A stretch of DNA of 64,000 bases from Bin80 sp965261255 (GCA_965261255.1 CBDHCQ010000004.1:3100001-3164000), one strand, 5' to 3'; positions 35,631 through 44,308 are shown, counted from the stretch's first letter. Program-made: numbers and translations. The notes: generated by a model not told the origin, from the letters alone.

Positions 35631-38390
35631 CTGAAAATTGAGGCTCACAAAGTCTTCCGATGCATCGTATGTTACCCCTCCCCCACTAGGATTCACCTCT
35701 ACATAGATCCACCCACTCGTCTCTATTGTGCTGTTCTCCTTATGGGTCACCGTAACTTCCTGGGGATCACTCCAGTTTGTAGTCGTGAATGTCAGCGTCG
35801 ACGGGGAAATGCTAAGAGCATCGTCATCAACATCCCCTTGATGTCCAACTTCATCCAGCGATAACGTCACCGTTACCGTTCCGGTAGGCACCTTATCCAG
35901 ATCAACATCAAATGTCGCTGAACTACCCTCAGCAAAAGGATCTATTTCGTCTGGGTCGATCACCAAAACAGGCGTCTTGCCGTTGTCCTCAAAATTGAGA
36001 GCCACAACGTCGCGGTCCTCGTCGTATTCCACCCCTCCCCCACTAGGATTCACCTCTACATAGATCCACCCACTCGTCTCTATTGTGCTGTTCTCCTCAT
36101 GGGTCACCGTAACTTCTTGCGTATCATTCCAGTTTGTTGTAGTGAATGTCAGCGTCGACGGGGAAATGCTAAGATCATCGTTTTCAACATTCCCTTGACC
36201 GCTAACTTCATCCAGCGATAACGTCACCGTTACCGTTCCGGTAGGCACCTTATCCAAATCAACATCAAATGACTCTGAACTACCCTCAGCAAAAGGATCT
36301 ATTACTTCTGGGTCCAGCACCAAAACTGGCGTGTCATTGTCCTCAAAATGGAGGGTCACAAAGTCTGCGTCTGCTACCCCTCCCCCACTAGGAGTCACAT
36401 CAATATAGATCTCACCCGTCGTCTCTATGTCGCTGTTTTCCGTATGGGTCACCGTAACTTCCTGGGGATCACTCCAGTTTGTAGTCGTGAATGTCAGCGT
36501 TGACGGGGAAATGCTAAGACTAGCATCTGTAACATCCCCCTCACCTTGTATTTCATCCAGCGTCAACGACACCGTTACATTACCGCTAGGCACCTTATCC
36601 AGATCAACGTCAAATGTCTCTGAACTACCCTCAGCAAAAGGATCTATTTCGTCTGGGTCCAACACCAAAATTGGCGTGTCGTTGTCCTCAAAATAGAGGC
36701 TCACAAAGTCGCGGGTTGCGTCGTATTCTACCCCTCCCCCACTAGGATTCGCATCAATATAGATGTCACCCGTCGCCTCTATTGTGCTGTTTTCCGTATG
36801 GGTCACCGTAACTTCCTGGGGAACACTCCAGTTTGTTGTCGTGAATGTCAGCGTCGACGGGGAAATGGTAAGATCAGTATCAACAACATCCCCTTGACCT
36901 ACAACTCCATCGTCCAGCGTTAACGCCACCGTTACATTACCGCTAGGCACCTTATCCAAATCAACATCAAATGTCGCTGAACTACCCTCAGCAAAAGGAT
37001 CTATTTCGTCTGGGTCCAACACCAAAATTGGCGTGTCGTCGTCCTCAAAATAGAGGCTCACAAAGTCGCGGTTCGCATCGTATTCTACCCCTCCCCCACT
37101 GGGATCCACATCAACATAGATCCACCCACTCGTCTCTATTGTGCTGTTATCCGTATGGGTCACCGTAACCTCCTGGGGAACACTCCAGTTTGTTGTCGTG
37201 AATGTCAGCGTCGACGGGGAAATGCTAAGACTAGCATTTGTAACATCCCCCTGATCTGAATATTCCTCCAGCGTTAACGCCACCGTTACATTGCCGGTAG
37301 GCACCTTATCCAAATCAACATCAAATGTCGCTGAACTACCCTCAGCAAAAGGATCTATTTCGTCTGGGTCCAACACCAAAATTGGCGTGTCGTCATCCTC
37401 AAAATAGAGGCTCACATAGTCGTTGTTCTCGTCGTATGCTACATCTCCCCCACTAGGATTCACATCAACATAGATCCACCCGCTCGTCTCTATATCGCTG
37501 TTATCCGTATGGGTCACCGTAACTTCCTGGGGAACACTCCAGTTTGTTGTCGTGAATGTCAGCGTCGACGGGGAAATGGTAAGACTAGCATCTGTAACAT
37601 CCCCTTGATCTGTACCTGTAACTTCATCCAGCGATAACGACACCGTTACATTACCGCTAGGCACCTTATCCAAATCAACATCAAATGTCACTGAAGTACC
37701 CTCGGCAAAAGTATCTATTACGTCTGGGTCCAACACCAAAATTGGCGTGTCGTCGTCCTCAAAGTTGAGCTCCACAAAGTCGTTGTTTGGATCGTATGTT
37801 AACCCTGCCCCGTTGGGAATCACATTAACATAGATCACACCACTCATCTCTATTATGCTGTTTCCCTTATGTTTCACCTGAAATTTCTGGGGAACACTCC
37901 AGTTTGTAGTCGTGAATGTCAGTGACGACGGTTTAAATACAATATCATTATTTACAACATCTCCATAACCTTGAACTTCTTCCAGTTCAAACGTCACCGT
38001 TACATTACCGGTAGGCGCCTCACTCAAAGAAACCCCAAATTTCACTGAATCACCCTCGGGAAGATCGTGTTCAAATGGGTCAAACACCAAAAATGGGATG
38101 TCCTTGGAATTAAGTTCGGATTTCTTCGTATCAGAACCTCCCCTCAAAACAGCTGGATCAATATACCCCCCCTCGCCCAACTCCCTTGTGTATGAATCCC
38201 CCATTTTCCCGTCTGCTCCGTCACTGATTACGATCAAGTCTGGCGGATCGGTTCCGTTCGCATGCAACACCACCCCGGACGCATCAATTGCGCCTGCCTC
38301 CTGATCATCTGTACCATACGCTGTAAGGAACAGGTGAAAAATCAGAAATCCAGCCAAGACGAGCAACCAATTTCGATGAGCAAAAGAAAT
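33213..38390 (-). CDS. Giant Calx-beta repeat adhesin, 5' portion
   Basis: The signal peptide region is NWLLVLAGFLIFHLFLTAYG. The position matching the ATG of the other leader-driven gene is ATT at 38390, in frame; a TTG at 38366 is the other choice. Seven ~115-120-residue units follow (LVLDPDEIDPFAEGSSATF, LTFTTTNWSVPQEVTVTH, SLYFEDDDTP), then eight Calx-beta units. The frame closes after TITDRRRCRR because of five extra bases (GATCC) near 33249-33253. Reading through would join the 3' portion into a protein of about 4,560 residues. Whether the break is real or an assembly error in near-identical repeats cannot be decided here. It is the first gene of the surface operon and is driven by leader copy C. 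Confidence 0.82.
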   Translation of the reverse strand: MSFAHRNWLLVLAGFLIFHLFLTAYGTDDQEAGAIDASGVVLHANGTDPPDLIVISDGADGKMGDSYTRELGEGGYIDPAVLRGGSDTKKSELNSKDIPFLVFDPFEHDLPEGDSVKFGVSLSEAPTGNVTVTFELEEVQGYGDVVNNDIVFKPSSLTFTTTNWSVPQKFQVKHKGNSIIEMSGVIYVNVIPNGAGLTYDPNNDFVELNFEDDDTPILVLDPDVIDTFAEGTSVTFDVDLDKVPSGNVTVSLSLDEVTGTDQGDVTDASLTISPSTLTFTTTNWSVPQEVTVTHTDNSDIETSGWIYVDVNPSGGDVAYDENNDYVSLYFEDDDTPILVLDPDEIDPFAEGSSATFDVDLDKVPTGNVTVALTLEEYSDQGDVTNASLSISPSTLTFTTTNWSVPQEVTVTHTDNSTIETSGWIYVDVDPSGGGVEYDANRDFVSLYFEDDDTPILVLDPDEIDPFAEGSSATFDVDLDKVPSGNVTVALTLDDGVVGQGDVVDTDLTISPSTLTFTTTNWSVPQEVTVTHTENSTIEATGDIYIDANPSGGGVEYDATRDFVSLYFEDNDTPILVLDPDEIDPFAEGSSETFDVDLDKVPSGNVTVSLTLDEIQGEGDVTDASLSISPSTLTFTTTNWSDPQEVTVTHTENSDIETTGEIYIDVTPSGGGVADADFVTLHFEDNDTPVLVLDPEVIDPFAEGSSESFDVDLDKVPTGTVTVTLSLDEVSGQGNVENDDLSISPSTLTFTTTNWNDTQEVTVTHEENSTIETSGWIYVEVNPSGGGVEYDEDRDVVALNFEDNGKTPVLVIDPDEIDPFAEGSSATFDVDLDKVPTGTVTVTLSLDEVGHQGDVDDDALSISPSTLTFTTTNWSDPQEVTVTHKENSTIETSGWIYVEVNPSGGGVTYDASEDFVSLNFQDNDRPTVALTASPNPVEEGEVVTITATLSEALTGDVTVPVTITVGSAETDDYTPPNPSSITITSGQTSGTLAIQTNEDSDDVDETFTVELGTLPSGVAAGSSSSVTVTITDDEKPTVALTASPNPVEEGEVVTITATLSEALTDAVTVPVTITAVSAETGDYTPPNPSSITITSGQTSGTLAIQTNQDADDVDETFTVELGTLPSAVRAGSSSSVTVTITDDEKPTVALTASPNPVVEGAEVTITATLSEALTDAVTVPVTITAVSAETGDYTPPNPSSITITSGQTSGTLAIQTNQDVDDVDETFTVELGTLPSAVGAGSSSSVTVTITDDEKPTVALTASPNPVVEGAEVTITATLSEALTDAVTVPVTITAVSAETGDYDTPNPSSITITGGETSSTLAIQTNEDDSENDDETFTVALGTLPSAVGAGSSSSVTVTITDDDKPTVELSASPNPVVEGAVVTITATLSEALSGDVTVPVTITDGTTETGDYDTPNPSSITITGGETSSTAIQTNEDDSENDDETFTVALGTLPSAVGAGSSSSVTVTITDDDKPTVELSASPNPVVEGAVVTITATLSEALSGDHDHGWHNGNGDYDTPNPSSITITGGETSSTLAIQTNEDDSENDDETFTVALGTLPSAVGAGSSSSVTVTITDDDKPTVELSASPNPVVEGAVVTITATLSEALSGDVTVPVTITGGTTETGDYDTPNPSSITITGGETSSTLAIQTNEDDSENDDETFTVALGTLPSAVGAGSSSSITVTITDDDKPTVELSASPNPVVEGAVVTITDRRRCRRRCRGM
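35631..38060 (-). repeat. Second tandem array (seven LDPDEIDPFAEG-type units)
   Basis: Seven units of about 345 bp, each encoding an LVLDPDEIDPFAEG opening, a TVSLTLDE strand, LTFTTTNWSVPQEVTVTH and an SLYFEDDDTP end. They differ more from one another than the central Calx-beta units do, so this array looks older. Confidence 0.8.
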
Positions 38391-38612
38391 GGTTCTTCAA
38401 ATCGGATTGAATGATAGATGTCGGGCCATGAATCATTCATCCGAAGTAGTCCTACGCCCGAACGGGCGTGGAGCGAGATGCCCCGCTTATTCACCACAAA
38501 CGCAGGTAGCTAATCCGCGCCTAAAGTGGCTATTTTATTGGGCGAGTAACCCGACGTGTCGGACTGCTCGGACAAATGATTCGATATAAAGATAATCCTT
38601 ATTTCGCAATTT
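38391..38612 (-). promoter_or_regulatory. Conserved leader, copy C, upstream of the giant adhesin
   Basis: Same element as 4556-4774 and 9058-9282, on the minus strand. The -7-like box TATCTTTA is at 38594-38587. The GTTC-loop hairpin occupies 38455-38468 with stem CGCCC/GGGCG. It ends in GAAGAACC directly before ATT at 38390. Its outer edge abuts the left end of the decayed IS21 element, as in copy A. Confidence 0.65.
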
Positions 38613-38768
38613 TGCATAGCATTCGGATACTCCGCTGAAACTGGAACACCTTATGCGCCGGGGATTTGTAGGATTGACCTGGTGTATGCGCGTGCGTCAG
38701 GCTTAGATTTTCGATCTCTCTGTCGGAGATATCTCCCTCGCTTTTTCTAACCCAAATTGTGAGGAATC

Positions 38769-40315
38769 ATGCCAATCAAACGCGTGCCGGCGAGAAAGGT
38801 GAAGCGAATTTTAGAATTACATATTTGTTGCGAACCTTTCGGTTCGCGCGATCGCCCGGAGTGTAGGCGTGGGGCGTAGCTGCGTATTCTGGATTCTGGA
38901 ACGAGCCAGGGTCACGAAGGTGACCTGGCCTCTGGTCGATACGATGATGGATGCGAAGCTGGAGGCGTTGCTTGATCCCGTCACGGCTCATGGGAGATCG
39001 GCCCCGCGCCCGGTCCCGAACTGGGCGGAGATTCGTCAGCAACTGGCCACCCACCGGTCCCTGACGCTGTTTCAACTCTGGACGGAATACATCGAGGCCA
39101 ACCCGACGGGATACCTGTACAGTCATTTTTATGAGCTCTATTGAAGCTGGCGGGGCGCTCAGGTGGATCCAGCAATGCGCCTGACGCACAAGGTGGGGGA
39201 AAGCTTGTTTGCAGATTAATCCGGCAAACAGCCGTGTGTGGTGAATCCCCACACCGACGAGGCGGGGTAGGTGAAGCTGGTCGTTACCGTGCTGGAGGCC
39301 TCGGGGTATCTGTATGCGGAGACCACTGGGACCCCAACGACGGCGAGCTTCTGTGGGTCCATTCGGTGGACCTTTGAGCTTCTGGGTGAGGTTCCCCGTC
39401 TGATTGTACCAGACAATCTGAAAACCGCGATCCTCAATTTCCAGAAAGACGATACGCCAGACATGAACGAATCTTTCCGGGATTTGACCGAACATTACTA
39501 AATCGGCGTGTTGCCTGCCCTGCCTAGAAGACCCTGGGACCAGGGAAAGGCGGAGAGGAGTGTCCTGATGCTTCAGCGTCAGGTTCTGAGTGCGCTGCGA
39601 AACGTAACGTTTACAAGTCTTGCCAAGCTCGATGTCGCGATTTTAGAACAGGTTCGGGACCTCAATCACACCCCGGTCCAGAAGGTGGACTCAATCCGTC
39701 AGCGTATGTTTGAAGAACTGGACCGACCGGCGCTGCGTCCATTGCCCACCAAGCCTTACGAGTATGGAGAGTGAACGAAAAAGCGGAAAGTTGCCTTCAA
39801 CGATCACATCTTAGGTTGAGAAACACTTTTACAGTGGTCCTTATCAATACGTCGGCAGTTATGTCCGTGCACCGATTCAAGCAAAGACCGTAGAAATCTA
39901 CCGTCGCCAGCGGCGAATTGCGTCTAATGTGCAGAATCGGGCCCAAGGGAAATGCACCACCAATCGTGCGCACATGCCGAAGAATCACAAAGCGTGTGGC
40001 GATTGGCCGCCGGCGCGATTTGTAAATTGGGCCAATAGGATTGGTCCTTATATCCGCGCCCTCATTGGGGGGGATCTGGCATCTGCCCAAGTTCTAACGC
40101 AGATGTATTCCCACTGTATGGGAATTCTTAAACTGGAACGCAGGTGCGGTCAGACCACGTTGGAACGGGCGTGCCAGATTGCACTGGAATGAGATACCTT
40201 GAACTCGGCTGCAATCCGACGATTGGTTAAAAGAATCGCGGTCGAATATCATCCGTCTCCACCCCCGCCCATTGCACATGAGAACCTTCGGGGCACCAAC
40301 TATTATTCATCCTAA
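38769..40315 (+). pseudogene. istA: IS21 istA transposase, degenerate
   Basis: Starts MPIKRVPARKVKRILELH, then changes frame into SVGVGRSCVFWILERARVTK. Later blocks are LLGEVPRLIVPDNLKTAIL (core with catalytic Asp), PRRPWDQGKAERSVLML (with the catalytic Glu region) and HTPVQKVDSIRQRMFEELDR. A C-terminal part lies in yet another frame (GIASNVQNRA-like, then MPKNHKACGDWPPARFVNW). At least four stops or frame changes make it non-functional. The closest copy in the window is the fragment at 3942-4403. Confidence 0.85.
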
Positions 40316-40327
40316 CGGAACTTCCAA

Positions 40328-41043
40328 ATGCTTTTGCATCCAACGATCTGAAAACTGGAGCAGATGCGGCTCAGTGGTATGGCTGCGGCCCTACGGGACC
40401 AACTGGATACGCCCGACATAAAGGCGATGCCATTCCTGGACCGCTCTGGTTTCATGGCAGACCATGAGGAAGCGGTACGAGGAGACCGGCGGTTGCAGGC
40501 CGCCAAACTGCGTCTTCCTGCCAGCATGGCATACCTGGATTACCCCGGAACTCGCGGCTTGGCTCAACGCCTGATGCTCCACTTGGCCAGCTGTCAATGG
40601 ATCCGTTGCAAACAGATTGTGATCATTACCGGACCGACCGGAGTCGGCAAAAGCTATGCGGCCTGTGCCTTATTCCATAAAGCGTGTCTGAAAACTTTCG
40701 AACCCGATACACGCAGTTGTTCCGACTCCTGGAAATCCTGGGGATCGCCCGCGAAGAGGGCACCTACCTGAAATCCTTGAAACAGCTGGCCCGCACGGGT
40801 GTCCTTGTGTTGGACGATTGGGAACTGCACCGGATTGTTCCGCCTCAACAGCGAGACTTGATGGAACTAATGGATGACCACCATACCGTGCGATCTACGA
40901 TTGCATCCAGTCAATATCCCTTATGGTATGAAACCATGGAAGACCCGAGCTTGGCAGATGCAATCCCGGACCGACTCGTCAACAATGCACACAAAATCCA
41001 GTGGACTGGCGAGTCGACGCGCAAGGTGAAGGGACAACAATAA
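40328..41043 (+). pseudogene. istB: IS21 istB ATPase, degenerate
   Basis: The helper ATPase of IS21 transposition. MLLHPTI is followed by a stop, then KLEQMRLSGMAAALRDQLDT and the Walker A motif GPTGVGKSYAACAL. After a frame change near 40690 the rest follows: FRLLEILGIAREEGTY, a Walker B-like VLVLDDWELH, and SSQYPLWYETMEDPSLADAI. Length and order match IstB (about 240 residues), but the stop and frameshift inactivate it. Confidence 0.85.
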
Positions 41044-41204
41044 TCAAAACACGAGATAACCCAATGAGGCAGACCACAATAACCAGCTACATGGGGCCAG
41101 CTGCACTACACGCCAAGGAAACCACTTCCACCGAGTTGGTGTCCCAGATCAATCGGATTAATGTCCCACTTCGAGCGGATTAGATGTCCCACTTTATCGG
41201 AATA

Positions 41205-41231
41205 GGCATTCTGGGGATGCCCCGTTTTTTT
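41205..41231 (+). terminator. Rho-independent terminator-like hairpin at the IS21 right edge
   Basis: Stem GGCAT (41205-41209) pairs with ATGCC (41218-41222), with CC and then seven T's at 41225-41231. It overlaps the end of the decayed IS21 element and would stop transcription running out of istB toward 41.6 kb. Confidence 0.5.
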
Positions 41232-41581
41232 ATTTTTGCTTATCCCTGGTTCCCGAGCCGTTTCTGGTACCTGCTCTTCAAACCGGACATGACGATGGAG
41301 CCCCTTGCTAGCAGATGTCAATTAGCGTTGGCCTGTCCCCTGAAAACCGGCCTCGTCATACAGACAGTTTTTGCAGCAATGTCTTCAATAATTTTCGAAA
41401 GTGTCTTCTGATTCATGCTTGACTTGCTCATCCAGGGATATAAATGATATATTTTCCACATCTTCCATCCTGACTCTGACTGTCTACCTCCACGCATAGG
41501 TCATCGAATTCAGCGGAACTGCCCCCGCATCAATAAGTATCCTAATTAGGAAACCATCCAACTCAAACCTCATTATATTGG
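41232..41581. other. Gene-free stretch
   Basis: No supported open frame or RNA. It separates the IS21 remnant from the small coiled-coil gene. The A+T-rich run around 41440-41460 could hold a promoter, but no box is convincing. Confidence 0.35.
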
Positions 41582-41902
41582 ATGTCAGAGCAGATTGCCT
41601 CCGACGATATAAATCTGACTACACGTGCTTTCGACTTACTCCGTAAGTTGAGTAGGGGTGGCAAGTTGACATCAAGTGAAACCCACGAACTTTTACAAAT
41701 CCAGAAGATAATGGCATCTTCAGATGTGTTCCCCCAACTGCAAAGTGGGCTAGAGATTCTGAGCAACAAGATTGATGCTCAGAACAGCAAAATTGATGCT
41801 CAGAACAGCAAAATTGATGTTCAGAACAGTAAGTACAATGTCTTGATCGTCGTCATCTCCATCGTTGGTGCTGCGCTGACGATTGCGCTCTCAATTAACT
41901 AG
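41582..41902 (+). CDS. Small coiled-coil protein with C-terminal membrane anchor
   Basis: 106 residues. An N-terminal helical part ends in a heptad array (KIDAQNSKIDAQNSKIDVQN), encoded by nearly exact 21-bp repeats. A single hydrophobic tail VLIVVISIVGAALTIALSI follows, so it should be a tail-anchored, probably oligomeric membrane protein. I do not recognise a named family; phage XhlA-like and Bdr-like proteins share this layout. It stands alone between an IS21 remnant and repeat R2, which suggests an accessory gene. Confidence 0.6.
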   Translation: MSEQIASDDINLTTRAFDLLRKLSRGGKLTSSETHELLQIQKIMASSDVFPQLQSGLEILSNKIDAQNSKIDAQNSKIDVQNSKYNVLIVVISIVGAALTIALSIN

Positions 41903-42035
41903 AACGGTTGGACTTTTCGGATAGTTCGGTCAGCGAATTGTTGTGCCTAGAAACCAATCTGGTCAAACTTCACCGTTTTGTGTGCGCCGTGGAAAGGCAC
42001 TTCTTTCTGGTGGGTGCGAAACCCACCTAACCGTT

Positions 42036-42146
42036 TGTTTGAAAAGAAAAGTTTCAAACGCTCTTCTCCCATACTGCAAGAAGTGCGAAATTATTACAGG
42101 GTGCATACTGCAGGAGTAATCTATACACGACCTTCTATGGTAACCT
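42036..42146 (+). repeat. Dispersed repeat R2, copy 3
   Basis: The best-preserved copy, about 110 bp. It starts TTTGAAAAGAAAAGTTTC, contains TTCTCCCATACTGCAAGAAG and ends ACGACCTTCTATGGTAACC. Like the other copies it lies 100-260 bp downstream of a gene (here the one at 41582). Confidence 0.6.
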
Positions 42147-42589
42147 GTCTGGTGACAAATGAAAAATACAGTTGAGTCGTAGTCCTGCTTCTTCTGTATC
42201 TAGGGGTTCCCGTCTAAACCTCAAGTATTCTTGGCTTTGATCTTGTCGTTCTTCCAGGATTCTTGATCAGCAATTCTCCTTTTTTGTGGCGACTTAACCC
42301 CCTCCTCAAGAATCCAGCAGAATCCTGATTTTTGGCGGGTTGCATCCGAAAACGCATTGCAAAACAGCTGATTCGTGAAGGTTCACCTCATTTTTACTGC
42401 AATTCAGGTTCCTTGGGGATCAATTGGAACATATTTCCGTTGGGTAGGGCATCTGTTATGCATTTGCACCTCTGACACGCCGCCTTGCTGGCACGATTGT
42501 CCTCTGGTGGGTTGCGATGTCCTCAACTCTACTAAAATTCCTTCCTGTTTTACAGGAATGCGCGGCAAGCGCACTCAATTTGTACCCAT
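42147..42589. other. Gene-free upstream region of the ribonuclease gene
   Basis: No supported gene. At 42542-42558 a perfect hairpin, TTCCTGT/ACAGGAA with a three-T loop, lies about 30 bp before the ribonuclease start. It could be part of the 5' UTR. Two related phrases, CAAGTATTCTTGG and CCAGGATTCTTG, occur at about 42221 and 42256. Confidence 0.4.
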
Positions 42590-44305
42590 ATGAAAAAAGA
42601 AATTGTTATTAACACCACACCCGAAGAGACGAGAATAGCCATCGTTGATGAAGGGCAGTTGGTGGAGTTTTACATTGAAAGTCCAGATAGCGAACGAACG
42701 GTAGGTGATATTTTCCTAGGGCAGGTCGACACGATTCGTTCCAATCTTCAAGCTGCTTTTGTGGATATAGGAGAGAATCAGCACGGGTTTTTGCATTTTT
42801 CCGACCTTTCGGCAAATCTGGAGCAACAATTGGCTTTTGTGAAGGAGCGTAACCCGCGCGTAGCAGACTTCATGAAAAAATGGACTCCAAAGCAAGATAA
42901 GGAGCCACCAAGAAGTGGGCAATCGTCGCGTCGCCGATGGGGAGACCCGAGCCTGCTAAGCACCAAAAAACCTATCCTCGTTACGGTCACCAAGGAACCC
43001 TATCACAGCAAGAGTTCCCGACTTTCCACCGATATCTCTCTGGCAGGACGTTTTCTCGTGCTGATCCCATTTGCGAACTACGCAGCCGTATCCAGACGGA
43101 TCGAAGACAGAAAAGAACGCTATCGTGTGCGCTCAATCGTGAGAAGATTGCGGCCATCCGGGTTTGGCCTGATCGCCCGAACCGTTGCCGAAGACCGGAA
43201 AGAAGACGTACTGGAAACGGATCTCCAGTTGCTACTGGATCGGTGGCACAAGATCGAAAATGGATTACAACGACATCCAAAACCGCCATTGAAGCTGTAC
43301 GAAGATGTTGGTCTGGCCTCATCAATTATTCGGGATTTGTTTTCGGATGATTTCTCCCGTGTGCTGGTTGATAACCATCGGATGTACCGTGCTATCCGCG
43401 GATACGTTATGGCCGTCGCCCCCCATATGGTCAGTGTCGTTAAACAACATAAAGGCAAAAAACCGGTGTATGCAGCGGCGCAAATCCAGGATCAGATCAA
43501 CGAGGTCTTCGATACCAAGGTACAATTACCTTCGGGCGGTTCGGTGATCATTGAAGCCACCGAGGCCATGCATGTGATTGATGTGAACTCTGGACGCACC
43601 CGGGGAAGACAGAATGCGGAAAAAACAGCGCTACGGGTTAATCTGGAAGCAGTCGAGGTAATTGCCCGCCAGATTCGATTACGTGATCTGAGCGGACTGA
43701 TCGTAGTCGATTTCATTGATCTGAGGCATGAAAGCAATCGGAAACAAGTGAACGAGTCGCTTGCCGCGCGGCTGGCCACAGACAGAGTGACATCAAACAG
43801 TCTTCCCATGAGCGACTATGGTATTGTTCAGATTACCCGCGAGCGCAAGCGTGTAAGTGTAACTGCCACACATAGACTCACGAACAAATCACGGGTTGAC
43901 CCTGCGCCTCCGCCTGATCCAGAAAAGGTTGCAAAAAATATTGAGCGCTGGCTGAGCAAGCACGATGGCGGGGACCTGCACCTGCATGTGCATCCATTCA
44001 CTGCAGCCTGGCTGGAGCACGGTTCATGGCGCCGCACCAGAAAGTCTCAGTGGCAGCGTCAGTATAAGCGCCGTATTAGAGTGATTGGGAAAAAGTCACT
44101 GCGTCCAGACGAGTTCAGGTTCCTGGACGCGAAGAGCGGACACGACATTACTGACCTCAGCCCCCGAATGGTTCGCGTCAAGGCAGCATTGGACCAAGAT
44201 TCATCCGAGAAGCCCAAAACTGCGGCAAAAGCCAAGAGGAACCCCAACACTAATGGGCAGGCCCGGCGGAAACAACGGCCACAGCGGACAGCAACCAAAA
44301 CCTGA
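42590..44305 (+). CDS. rng: Ribonuclease E/G family endoribonuclease
   Basis: 571 residues. It cleaves single-stranded RNA in rRNA maturation and mRNA decay. The N-terminus MKKEIVINTTPEETRIAIVD and the S1-type stretch (IFLGQVDTIRSNLQAAFVDI) are typical. The catalytic Mg2+ aspartates are Asp331 (HVIDVNSGR) and Asp374 (IVVDFIDLRH). The region where the family normally has the Zn-link cysteines (CPxCxG-type, after the RKRV motif) instead reads THRLTNKSRVDPAPPPDPEK, without cysteine, so dimer or tetramer contacts must differ. A basic tail (KAKRNPNTNGQARRKQRPQR) may bind RNA. The next gene starts 4 bases after its stop. Confidence 0.9.
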   Translation: MKKEIVINTTPEETRIAIVDEGQLVEFYIESPDSERTVGDIFLGQVDTIRSNLQAAFVDIGENQHGFLHFSDLSANLEQQLAFVKERNPRVADFMKKWTPKQDKEPPRSGQSSRRRWGDPSLLSTKKPILVTVTKEPYHSKSSRLSTDISLAGRFLVLIPFANYAAVSRRIEDRKERYRVRSIVRRLRPSGFGLIARTVAEDRKEDVLETDLQLLLDRWHKIENGLQRHPKPPLKLYEDVGLASSIIRDLFSDDFSRVLVDNHRMYRAIRGYVMAVAPHMVSVVKQHKGKKPVYAAAQIQDQINEVFDTKVQLPSGGSVIIEATEAMHVIDVNSGRTRGRQNAEKTALRVNLEAVEVIARQIRLRDLSGLIVVDFIDLRHESNRKQVNESLAARLATDRVTSNSLPMSDYGIVQITRERKRVSVTATHRLTNKSRVDPAPPPDPEKVAKNIERWLSKHDGGDLHLHVHPFTAAWLEHGSWRRTRKSQWQRQYKRRIRVIGKKSLRPDEFRFLDAKSGHDITDLSPRMVRVKAALDQDSSEKPKTAAKAKRNPNTNGQARRKQRPQRTATKT

Positions 44306-44308
44306 CGC

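Larger units (their letters stand above)
38613..41211 (+). mobile_element. Decayed IS21-family element
   Basis: The left end begins TGCATAGCATTCGGATA. The right end reads, on the complement, TGCCTATTCCGATAAAG, so both ends start TGC and carry a CGGATA/CCGATA box. The right end also contains three spaced ATGTCCCA/GTGTCCCA repeats (41131-41200), as IS21 transposase-binding sites do. It carries istA and istB, both broken by stops and frameshifts. The exact right boundary is uncertain by a few bases. Confidence 0.75.

Noticed and set aside
28500..35860. Many long plus-strand open frames of about 105 codons opposite the Calx-beta array
   Set aside because: They repeat with the same 333-bp period and are antisense shadows of the repeat-coding strand; their products are low-complexity Ser/Val or Arg-rich strings with no family resemblance.
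28480..38060. CRISPR-like regular repeats
   Set aside because: The periods are 333-345 bp and entirely coding, with no short repeats and unique spacers and no cas genes. The 72-bp LRR periods are rejected for the same reason.
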